Assembly (NCBI GenBank): GCA_029983705.1
Contig: JASBYZ010000035.1
Coordinates: 1-13,904 of the forward strand
Direction of reading: 5' to 3'
Length of the DNA stretch: 13,904 nt
Source: Coriobacteriales bacterium
Lineage (GTDB): Bacteria > Actinomycetota > Coriobacteriia > Coriobacteriales > JAEZZM01
Shown: positions 1-6,031 of the stretch, piece by piece
Numbering within the stretch: position 1 is the stretch's first letter
Layout of the letters: each line of letters starts with the position of its first letter
Made by a program: the position numbers and the translations under genes
Notes under the pieces: model-generated
What the model was told of the DNA's origin: nothing
Seen by the model: only the letters and a program-made list of their open reading frames with translations
Database searches by the model: none

Positions 1-57
1 GCGCAGGCACAAGCCTTAGCTGAATACTATTCAGTAGAGCGCTTCTCAAACGCATAG
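1..57 (+). CDS. C-terminal end of an unidentified gene, cut by the window edge
   Basis: An open frame runs from base 1 to a TAG stop at 55-57 and gives 18 residues ending SVERFSNA. Too little is left to assign a family. The stop lies 12 bases before the ATG of the next gene on the same strand, with only a Shine-Dalgarno between them, so the two are very likely co-transcribed. Because the next gene is IscU/NifU-like, a cysteine desulfurase would be a natural partner here. Nothing in these 18 residues confirms that. Confidence 0.55.
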   Translation, partial: AQAQALAEYYSVERFSNA

Positions 58-69
58 AAAGGTGTGCAC

Positions 70-705
70 ATGACTAATTTAGATGAACTTAAAAAGAAGC
101 ACTCAGTATATATAAGAAATCATAAAAAGAAACTTACTGAAGAAGAAAAAGCTACGCTTCCAGTATTTATTAGAACAAGAGACATCTTTCAAGACGAATA
201 CGACTCACATCCAAATTATTACTCTGATGAGGCGCTTGATATTGTTGCCAACTGCCAAAATGCTGGTATTCCTGAAGGTACCAATGCGGTTGGTATGACC
301 TCAAAGTCAAAAAGAAATTCAATTGGGCTCCAGCTCTTTGGAGTGCTTGACCCAGAAACTAAGACATTTGTGAAGTCTGGTTTTAGGGCTCGAGGCTGTA
401 TTGCCATGATTGCATCGGCTTCAATTGCCGCAAGCTTAATCCATAACAAAAAGCTTGAAGAGGCCTTAGCTATTAGCGCTCAAGATATAAAAGAGAGGGT
501 CGGCATGGTTCCCTCAGATAAAAGCTACACCTTCCAAGTAGCAGAAGAGGCTATTAGAGCACTTGTTGGAGATGCCTATTTACGAGAAGGCCTTGAAGCA
601 GACGTGGTTAAGGCAAAAGTTAAGTGCGATAAAAATCAAATTAACTGTATTACCAGCGAGAACTGTTCTCTCAGAAGCCAATTTTTAGAGTTAAAATTCA
701 AGTAA
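70..705 (+). CDS. IscU/NifU-N-like Fe-S assembly or sulfur-acceptor protein, cysteine-depleted
   Basis: The 211-residue product matches the IscU/NifU N-terminal fold. Residues 105-125 (FRARGCIAMIASAS and on) correspond to the IscU segment around its second cysteine. Residues 128-165 follow the family pattern KxLEEALAIxxxDI, then AEEAIRALVGD. IscU scaffolds use three cysteines. Here only Cys110 is kept: the first region (75-90) has none, and the third (KSYTF, 151-155) has Thr where Cys is usual. A C-terminal tail adds Cys186, Cys193 and Cys199, and there is an N-terminal extension of about 50 residues. A single retained cysteine would fit sulfur relay, as in SufE, or cluster binding helped by the tail. 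I chose ATG at 70 because AAGGTG (59-64) lies 5 bases upstream; a GTG at 64 is the alternative and overlaps that SD. The gene is probably an operon partner of the gene ending at 57. Family call fairly sure; role unsure. Confidence 0.75.
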   Translation: MTNLDELKKKHSVYIRNHKKKLTEEEKATLPVFIRTRDIFQDEYDSHPNYYSDEALDIVANCQNAGIPEGTNAVGMTSKSKRNSIGLQLFGVLDPETKTFVKSGFRARGCIAMIASASIAASLIHNKKLEEALAISAQDIKERVGMVPSDKSYTFQVAEEAIRALVGDAYLREGLEADVVKAKVKCDKNQINCITSENCSLRSQFLELKFK

Positions 706-770
706 GCTTTAGCCTTTAAATTTACGTCTATGATGCTATGCTAGTGCTAAGGGTAGATTTCCTAAATTAT

Positions 771-777
771 AAGGAGG
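771..777 (+). promoter_or_regulatory. Strong Shine-Dalgarno of the first flavoprotein
   Basis: AAGGAGG lies 4 bases before the ATG at 782. It is the best ribosome-binding site in the window and fixes this start. The 76-bp gap before the gene has no terminator hairpin, so read-through from the IscU-like gene is possible. I see no convincing -35/-10 pair in the gap. Confidence 0.8.
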
Positions 778-781
778 AATT

Positions 782-2677
782 ATGAGAGATTACTCTAGAC
801 GTAAGTTCTTACAAGGCTCTGCAGTCTTAAGTATTGCAGGACTGGCAGGACTGAGCGCTGCATGCTCTCCTGTACCACCATCAGAAAACAATTCAAGTGA
901 TGCAGGTGGTACTGAAGCTAAAGATGACTCAAAGCCTGCAAAAGCTTCAGGACCTTTTAAGGGCTATACTCCAGGCGTTTATACCGCTAAGGTCTCAGGT
1001 CACAATGCACCATTTGAGGTGAAGGCTCGCTTTACTCAATATGCGCTTTCTGATATTGACGCAAGTCCAAATTTAGAGTCTTTGGGTGTTGGTAAAACTG
1101 CAGTACAAAAGCTTAGCCATGACATTATTGCCAACCAATCACTCAAGGTTGACGCTATTACAGGAGCAACTGTAAGTAGTGCAGCCCTTCTCAAGGCAGT
1201 TAAAGAAGCTGCTGAACAGGCAGGAGGCGCTTCTCAACTTGAGGCAGAAGAGCCAGTTAAGCCAGAGCTTGAAAAAAGCTACGACACCGATGTCTTGGTA
1301 ATTGGAGGAGGCGGTGCAGGTCTTACCGCTGCAATTAGAGCTAACCAAGAAGGTGCCAAGGTAATCATCTTAGAAAAATGTGGCTTTTTAGGAGGATCAA
1401 CAAACGTTTCTGAAGGGGCTTTAAACGCAGTAGATCCTGAGCGCCAAGAGCCACAAGGCATTAAAGACTCAGTTCAAACCTTTTATGACGCAACTATTAA
1501 GGGTGGTCATGAAAAGGGAAATCCAGAGCTCGTTGATTTTCTTACAAAAAATGCCCTCGATTCAGTTCACTGGCTTGAAAGCTTAGGCGTTAATTTTGAC
1601 GATAAAATTGGTGCAGCCACCGGATCTTTAGGCCAGCGCTCACATTATCCAAAAACTCCTTATGGAAACACCTATACACGCTCATTTGAAAATTATCTTA
1701 AAGAACACCAAGACAGTATGCAGGTAATTTTTGATGCTCAAGTTACAGAGCTTTTACTTGATGGCTCAGGTGCTGTTACTGGCGCTAAAGCCAAGGTAAA
1801 GGGAGATACCGAAATCAGCGTGAACGCTAAGGCTACCGTTATTGCAACCGGTGGTTTTGGTGCTAACGTTGAGTATCGCCAAAAAGTAAATGATGGTGTT
1901 TGGAAAGATGTAGTGCTTGACTCAAACATTGGCTGCACTAACGTATTCCAGTGCGCTCAAGGTGACGGCTTAAAACTTGCAGAAAATACTAAGGCAGCCC
2001 TCATTGACCTTTCTGATATTCAACTCCACCCTTGCGGTACTCCTGGCACCGGCCTTATGGAAGACATTAGAACCTCTGGTAGAAACAGAATCTTTGTGAA
2101 TAAAGAGGGTGCTCGCTTTGTAAATGAGGGAGCTGCACGTGACACACTTTGCAAGGCAATCTTTGACCAGCCTGATTCTACTTACTGGATTGTTGTAAAT
2201 AAACTTCGCTATCCTACTCCTACTACTCCAGATAAAAATGGTGCAACAATTGAAAACATGCTTGCACAGGAGCATATTGTAGCTGGAGAAACTCTTGATG
2301 AACTTGCCGAGAAGACCGGTATGAATCCAGAGACCCTTAAAGCATCAATTGATCAATACAATGCAATCATCGATGGCTCTCAGCCAGACCCACTTGGATT
2401 TAAGGCAGATAACACTGCAGATGCTCAGATGACTGAGGGTCCTTGGTATGCAAACCGTAAAGTACCTACAGTTCACCACACAATGGGTGGTATCAAAGTA
2501 AACGTTAAGTCAGAAGCTGTTGATGAGTCTGGAAATCCAATCCCAGGACTCTATGCTTGTGGTGAGTGCACGGGTGGCATTCATGGCTCAAACAGACTGG
2601 GTGGAAACGCTATTGCAGACTGCATTACCTTTGGAATAAACGCAGGAATTAATGCTGCTAACAGAAGCAAGAACTAA
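782..2677 (+). CDS. Tat-exported FMN/FAD flavoprotein reductase, fumarate-reductase-like active site
   Basis: The 631-residue product starts with a Tat signal (SRRKFLQG, residues 5-12) and a hydrophobic stretch ending at Cys28. The lipobox (SAAC) is imperfect. An FMN-binding domain (about 58-148) carries DAITGATVS (124-132); Ser132 is the predicted acceptor for ApbE-linked FMN. A FAD_binding_2 domain follows: the dinucleotide motif GGGGAG is at 175-180, Glu198 is the ribose-binding acid, and ATGGFG is at 355-360. Catalytic residues of the soluble fumarate reductase Fcc3 are matched: His416 (QLHP), Glu427, Arg430, Arg453 (AARD), His565 (VHHTMGG) and Arg605 (SNRLGG). His416-Arg453 and His565-Arg605 are 37 and 40 apart, as I recall for Fcc3 (H365-R402, H504-R544). 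No CXXCH haem motif is present, so electrons probably enter through the FMN. The likely reaction is reduction of fumarate or a close dicarboxylate outside the membrane. Family very sure; substrate moderately sure. Confidence 0.9.
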   Translation: MRDYSRRKFLQGSAVLSIAGLAGLSAACSPVPPSENNSSDAGGTEAKDDSKPAKASGPFKGYTPGVYTAKVSGHNAPFEVKARFTQYALSDIDASPNLESLGVGKTAVQKLSHDIIANQSLKVDAITGATVSSAALLKAVKEAAEQAGGASQLEAEEPVKPELEKSYDTDVLVIGGGGAGLTAAIRANQEGAKVIILEKCGFLGGSTNVSEGALNAVDPERQEPQGIKDSVQTFYDATIKGGHEKGNPELVDFLTKNALDSVHWLESLGVNFDDKIGAATGSLGQRSHYPKTPYGNTYTRSFENYLKEHQDSMQVIFDAQVTELLLDGSGAVTGAKAKVKGDTEISVNAKATVIATGGFGANVEYRQKVNDGVWKDVVLDSNIGCTNVFQCAQGDGLKLAENTKAALIDLSDIQLHPCGTPGTGLMEDIRTSGRNRIFVNKEGARFVNEGAARDTLCKAIFDQPDSTYWIVVNKLRYPTPTTPDKNGATIENMLAQEHIVAGETLDELAEKTGMNPETLKASIDQYNAIIDGSQPDPLGFKADNTADAQMTEGPWYANRKVPTVHHTMGGIKVNVKSEAVDESGNPIPGLYACGECTGGIHGSNRLGGNAIADCITFGINAGINAANRSKN

Positions 2678-2694
2678 CAAGCTTTAATCTTTAT

Positions 2695-2733
2695 GTAGGG
2701 GTGTCTATTAAAGACACCCCTACTTTTTATTTT
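2695..2733 (+). terminator. Rho-independent terminator of the first flavoprotein gene
   Basis: A perfect 12-bp stem (GTAGGGGTGTCT at 2695-2706 with its complement at 2712-2723) has a 5-base loop and is followed by TTTTTATTTT. The convergent apbE gene ends inside the T-run at 2727. On the - strand the hairpin is followed only by a loosely A/T-rich stretch, so termination of apbE here would be weaker. Confidence 0.92.
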
Positions 2734-3758
2734 GCGCTATACACTCTATTTTCTAAGTCAACTAAATAACACTGCACAATCTCGTCTTTTGCTTGAGCAA
2801 ATTCAAGCGCTCTATCAAGACCAAGTGCAAGCATTGTGGTTGAATAGCCTTCTGCATCTATAGATTTCTTGCACACTAAGCTTGCTTCAAGCAAGTCTGT
2901 TTGCACCGGAAATCCTGTTTTTGGATCTAAGATATGGTGGTAGTGGAAGCCATCTTGCGTAAATGCCCGCTCATAAGTACCGCTACTTACCGAGGAAGCA
3001 TCATGTAGGCTAAATGCACTCAGATTTTTGCCAGGCTCTTTAGGGTTCATTAGTCCAATAAGCCAAGGACTATCGTCAGGCTTAAGCCCGCGCGCAAAGA
3101 TATTTCCGCCAAGGTTAATAAGGTAGCTTGAAAAACCAAGTTCTAAAAACATCTCATCAAGCTTATCTGCAATATAGCCCTTGGCAATGCCACCCAGATC
3201 AATTTGAACTCCTGGCTTTTTAACTCTTACACTTAAATCTTTTTTATCAAGTTCAATTTGCCTAAAGTCAACAAACCTAAGCGCTTGAGAAAGCTTTTCT
3301 TTGTCTGGAACAATCTCTTTAGTAAAATCCCAAAGCCGAGACACTGAGCCAATGCTTATATCAAAGTATCCGTGTGACTCCCTACAGTAATAAAGTGCTG
3401 CTTCTAAAAGATTAAAAGTATCCTTACTTAAAGTTAGCTTCTCTCCCTTACTTCGGTTAATTTTGCTTACTTCTGAGTGCTCTAAGGTGCGAGAAAACAG
3501 CCTCTCATAGTACCTACATTGATTAATTGCTTTTATTGATACAAATTGAGCACTTTCTTCACTTGCATATATAATAATTGTAATAACCGTGTTAAAAGCT
3601 GCAAAGACTAATTGCGCTTGATGCGTCTCATCATTATAAATTAAAGCGATATCATCTGATTGAGGAATAATATCTAGCACGTTCTTTGCCTCATTTTGAG
3701 CAAGCATTTTTTCTTGTTCAAGTTTTTCATGGAGCGTATCACTCAAGTTTTTTATCAT
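2727..3758 (-). CDS. apbE: ApbE-family FAD:protein FMN transferase, no export signal
   Basis: The 343-residue product is a flavin transferase that splits FAD and links FMN to a Ser/Thr of a target FMN domain. Family motifs are in order: FNTVITIIIY (55-64, first core strand), DISIGSVSRLWDF (133-145), DLGGIAKGYIADK (187-199), LINLGGNI (213-220), HHILDPKTGFPV (274-285), and the metal-site segment DAEGYSTT (301-308). In that segment Glu303 sits where Asp is usual and Thr307 is kept. Most ApbE proteins are exported lipoproteins, but this one has no signal peptide or lipobox. It starts with about 45 charged, helix-like residues, so it should act in the cytoplasm, before its targets leave by Tat. 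The obvious targets are the two flanking flavoproteins with predicted acceptors Ser132 and Ser135. The ATG at 3758 has only a weak, distant SD (AGGGA about 10 bases upstream). The gene diverges from the second flavoprotein and converges on the first. Confidence 0.93.
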   Translation of the reverse strand: MIKNLSDTLHEKLEQEKMLAQNEAKNVLDIIPQSDDIALIYNDETHQAQLVFAAFNTVITIIIYASEESAQFVSIKAINQCRYYERLFSRTLEHSEVSKINRSKGEKLTLSKDTFNLLEAALYYCRESHGYFDISIGSVSRLWDFTKEIVPDKEKLSQALRFVDFRQIELDKKDLSVRVKKPGVQIDLGGIAKGYIADKLDEMFLELGFSSYLINLGGNIFARGLKPDDSPWLIGLMNPKEPGKNLSAFSLHDASSVSSGTYERAFTQDGFHYHHILDPKTGFPVQTDLLEASLVCKKSIDAEGYSTTMLALGLDRALEFAQAKDEIVQCYLVDLENRVYSAK

Positions 3759-3823
3759 TTGTTACATATCCCTATCGCTTAACGTAGTCTCCATAAAATT
3801 AAATCCTACTCTTTTACAGTATT

Positions 3824-3854
3824 TTGAAATTTTTAATTAAAGGAGTGCTATAAT
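3824..3854 (+). promoter_or_regulatory. Extended -10 promoter P1
   Basis: TGCTATAAT (3846-3854) is a perfect TATAAT with the TGn extension. TTGAAA at 3824-3829 could serve as -35, although the 19-base spacing is long; extended -10 promoters tolerate this. The predicted start is near 3861, immediately before the hairpin at 3865. Confidence 0.6.
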
Positions 3855-3864
3855 TATCTGTATC

Positions 3865-3920
3865 GAGCTGGGCTTTTATACCGCTATACTGTACAAAAGC
3901 GCAGCTCAGAGTTATTTTTT
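3865..3920 (+). terminator. Hairpin with U-run just after P1: candidate attenuator or short-RNA terminator
   Basis: GAGCTGGGCTTTT (3865-3877) pairs with AAAAGCGCAGCTC (3895-3907) at 12 of 13 positions, with a 17-base loop. TTATTTTTTATTT starts 4 bases after the stem. No gene ends nearby on the + strand, so it is not an ordinary gene-end terminator. It would be the first thing transcribed from P1. The large loop and the 4-base gap before the U-run make efficient termination uncertain; a 5' stabilising hairpin or a protein-binding repeat are alternatives. Confidence 0.45.
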
Positions 3921-3922
3921 AT

Positions 3923-3952
3923 TTAAATATGTGATGTACATCATATATTTAA
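3923..3952. promoter_or_regulatory. FNR/CRP-type palindromic operator
   Basis: A 30-bp palindrome pairs at 14 of 15 positions around a centre at 3937/3938. Its core TGATGTACATCA (3932-3943) contains the FNR half-sites TGAT-N4-ATCA and also resembles CRP (TGTGA-N6-TCA). Oxygen- or redox-linked control of an anaerobic reductase would make sense. The identity of the regulator is inferred from the motif only. Confidence 0.65.
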
Positions 3953-3966
3953 GGGTTAATAAGGCG

Positions 3967-3972
3967 TTAAAT
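3967..3972 (+). promoter_or_regulatory. Candidate activator-dependent -10 (P2) for the second flavoprotein
   Basis: TTAAAT at 3967-3972 matches TATAAT at 4 of 6 positions and has no good -35. It predicts a start near 3979, which puts the palindrome centre at about -41.5, the classical position for an FNR/CRP activator. TATAAG at 3977-3982 is an alternative, but it would put the operator near -51. Confidence 0.35.
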
Positions 3973-4042
3973 GTATTATAAGTATTGTGCTTTAGGCCGC
4001 AATATTAAACAAACGCATTATCTGTGACCTAGAGCGTAACGA

Positions 4043-4061
4043 GTTAAGTTAGGGGCTTAAC
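4043..4061 (+). promoter_or_regulatory. Shine-Dalgarno in the loop of a small hairpin
   Basis: GTTAAG (4043-4048) and CTTAAC (4056-4061) form a perfect 6-bp stem whose 7-base loop is TTAGGGG. The SD AGGGG is in the loop, 6 bases before the ATG at 4062, and the stem ends exactly at the start codon. The SD supports this start. Whether the weak hairpin matters for translation is unknown. Confidence 0.5.
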
Positions 4062-5951
4062 ATGAAAGAGTTTTCACGCCGTAATTTTGTATTAGGTGCA
4101 GCACTTGCATCTTTTACTGGTGTGGCAGCACTCAGTGGCTGTACACCACAACCAGCAACAGACGCTGGCTCTGGTGACGCAAAGACTACTGACACTGCAA
4201 ACACCGACAAGAAGACAGACGCTAAAGAAGGTGAAAAGAAAGAAGCAACTGGAGGAAAATCAGTTGCAACTACTGGTGAGGCTGTTGGTAAAAACGGTCA
4301 CATCGAGCTCCAAGTTATTACCAATAATGGTAAGGTAGAGCACATTTTACCTATCGAGTACAACGAGACCGGTGGTCTTGGAGATCAAGCTCTCAAAAGA
4401 ATTTCTCAACAAGTTGTAGAATCACAAACCTTAAATGTAGATGCTGTAGCAGGTGCAACGCTCTCAAGCTTTGCAGTAACTTCAGCTATTGGTAAAGCAT
4501 TGGACGCTGCTGGTGAAGACCACAAAGAGTGGGAAAAGCGCGAGAAGGCTAAGACCATTGAGCAAGACAAGATTGAAGACTCCTACGATGTAGTTGTTGT
4601 AGGCGCTGGTGGTGCAGGTTTTGCAGCTGCAATTTCTGCCGCTAAAAAAGAGAAGAAAGTCCTCTTAGTTGAAAAACTAGGTGTATTTGGTGGTTCTACT
4701 GCCCTATCTGGTGGTGAAATGGCTGTTCCTGGAAACTGGATTCAGAAACAAGAAGGTATCGAGGATAGCCCAGAAAACCTTGCAAACGACATCCTAAAGG
4801 GTGGAGATAACGAAGGTGACCCAGAGCTTGTTAAGGTTATTGCTAACGGCGCTCTTGAGTCATCACAATGGCTCACCTTTGAGGCTGGCGTGCCTTGGGA
4901 GCAAAACCTCCTCTTCTTTGGTGGACACTCAATTAAGCGTTCTATCATCCCAGCTAACCACACCGGTGCAACCATGACTACCCGCTTAAAGACCAGAGCA
5001 GATGAGATTGACAACCTTACTGTTGTATACAATACCAAGGCTGTTGAGCTCAAAGCTGAGGGCGATAAGATCAGCGGCATCAAGCTACAAAATACCTTAA
5101 GCGAAGAGACTAAGGACGTAGCTTGCAAGGCAGTTATCTTAACTGCTGGTGGATTTGGCGCAAATGTTGAGATGCGTACTAAAGCAAACCCAATGTATGG
5201 CGATAAGTTCAAGGCAACCACCTCAATTGGTTCTGAGGGCGATGCAATCAATATGGCAACTGCAATTGGTGCAGGTACCATTGATATGGAATTCATCCAA
5301 GCATACCCAGTATGCGATACCGAGACTGGTGCCTTAATTTACGTAGGCGATATGCGTCTTGATGAGCGTGCAATCATGATCAACAAAGAAGGTAAGCGCT
5401 TTGTTGAAGAGCTTGAAAGACGTGACGTTTTATCTAACGCAATCCTTGAGCAAACCGATGAGGTTGGCTATATGATTTGGGATAAAGCTGGCGCTGAGAC
5501 AACTAAGCTTCTTGACATCCACAAAGGTGAGTACGAGAGCTTAGAGGCACGCAACTTGATTGCTAAGGGCGAAACTGTTGAAGAAGTTGCTAAGAAGTTT
5601 GAGATTGACGCTGCAGCACTTCAAGAAACCCTTGATCAGTGGAACAAAGACTGCGAAGCTGGCAAAGATAGCCAATTTAACTACCGTGGTAAGATGAACC
5701 CAATTAAGGATGGTCCTTTCTGGATTCTTAAATACGGTCCTGCTGTTCACTACACCATGGGTGGTATCCACATCAACACCGATGCTCAAGTATTAAATGA
5801 GTCAGGTGCTCCAATTGCTGGACTTTATGCAGCTGGTGAGTGCGCTGGTGGTAAGATGGGAACCAACCGTCTTGGTTCAACTTCAATGACTGATATTTAT
5901 ACCTTTGGTAGAATTGCTGGTAACAACGCAGCTGACTACATCCAGGCATAA
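4062..5951 (+). CDS. Tat lipoprotein FMN/FAD flavoprotein reductase, urocanate-reductase-like active site
   Basis: The 629-residue product has a Tat motif (SRRNFVLG, 5-12) and a good lipobox LSGC, with Cys27 as the lipidated residue. A Lys/Asp/Thr-rich linker (28-66) would stand it off the membrane. The FMN domain (about 68-150) has DAVAGATLS (127-135); Ser135 is the predicted FMN acceptor, and Ala130 replaces the usual Ser/Thr of the motif. The FAD domain starts with GAGGAG (181-186) and Glu204. Active-site residues are Tyr415 (QAYP), Asp430, Arg453 (ERRD), His563 (VHYTMGG) and Arg603 (TNRLGS). The spacings Tyr-Asp 15, Tyr-Arg 38 and His-Arg 40 equal those I recall for UrdA (Y373, D388, R411, H520, R560). 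Tyr in place of the fumarate-reductase His argues against fumarate. Urocanate or another monocarboxylic enoate, such as acrylate or a cinnamate, is likelier. There is no haem motif. Gene ends such as GAC, AAC and GGT are common, as in well-expressed genes. Confidence 0.9.
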   Translation: MKEFSRRNFVLGAALASFTGVAALSGCTPQPATDAGSGDAKTTDTANTDKKTDAKEGEKKEATGGKSVATTGEAVGKNGHIELQVITNNGKVEHILPIEYNETGGLGDQALKRISQQVVESQTLNVDAVAGATLSSFAVTSAIGKALDAAGEDHKEWEKREKAKTIEQDKIEDSYDVVVVGAGGAGFAAAISAAKKEKKVLLVEKLGVFGGSTALSGGEMAVPGNWIQKQEGIEDSPENLANDILKGGDNEGDPELVKVIANGALESSQWLTFEAGVPWEQNLLFFGGHSIKRSIIPANHTGATMTTRLKTRADEIDNLTVVYNTKAVELKAEGDKISGIKLQNTLSEETKDVACKAVILTAGGFGANVEMRTKANPMYGDKFKATTSIGSEGDAINMATAIGAGTIDMEFIQAYPVCDTETGALIYVGDMRLDERAIMINKEGKRFVEELERRDVLSNAILEQTDEVGYMIWDKAGAETTKLLDIHKGEYESLEARNLIAKGETVEEVAKKFEIDAAALQETLDQWNKDCEAGKDSQFNYRGKMNPIKDGPFWILKYGPAVHYTMGGIHINTDAQVLNESGAPIAGLYAAGECAGGKMGTNRLGSTSMTDIYTFGRIAGNNAADYIQA

Positions 5952-5975
5952 ATTTAGTAATAAACAGATTAAATT

Positions 5976-6013
5976 AAGTGCTCTCAGGAATTATCCTGAG
6001 AGCACTTTTTATT
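5976..6013 (+). terminator. Rho-independent terminator of the second flavoprotein gene
   Basis: A perfect 14-bp stem (AAGTGCTCTCAGGA at 5976-5989 with its complement at 5994-6007) has a 4-base loop and runs into TTTTTATT. On the - strand the same stem is followed by TTAATTTAATC, so it may also stop the convergent transport operon that ends at 6032. Confidence 0.92.
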
Positions 6014-6031
6014 CAGATAAAGCAAATTCGT

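Larger units (their letters stand above)
3759..4061. other. 303-bp divergent regulatory gap between apbE and the second flavoprotein gene
   Basis: This A/T-rich gap holds several signals, each entered separately: an extended -10 promoter, a hairpin with a U-run, an FNR/CRP-like palindrome with a fitting -10, and a hairpin around the ribosome-binding site. An 18-codon ORF (3971-4027) is treated only as a possibility. I found no convincing -35/-10 pair reading toward apbE in 3759-3840. Confidence 0.7.

Noticed and set aside
750..781. Possible hairpin hiding the strong SD of the first flavoprotein (TTCCT upstream, AGGA in the SD)
   Set aside because: Only 4-5 pairs are possible across an A/T-rich loop; too weak and too likely by chance.
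1970..2275. A 101-codon - strand frame inside the first flavoprotein gene
   Set aside because: It is antisense to the FAD domain, has no ribosome site, and shows no recognisable motif.
4096..4338. An 80-codon + strand frame, Gln/Leu/Lys-rich, overlapping the start of the second flavoprotein
   Set aside because: It is a frame-shifted reading of the Tat signal and the Lys/Thr-rich linker, with no start signal of its own.
4742..5296. A 184-codon open frame on the - strand inside the second flavoprotein gene
   Set aside because: It lies wholly opposite a clear, conserved gene, has no SD, and its protein is Ser/Leu/Ala-rich, as antisense frames of such genes tend to be.
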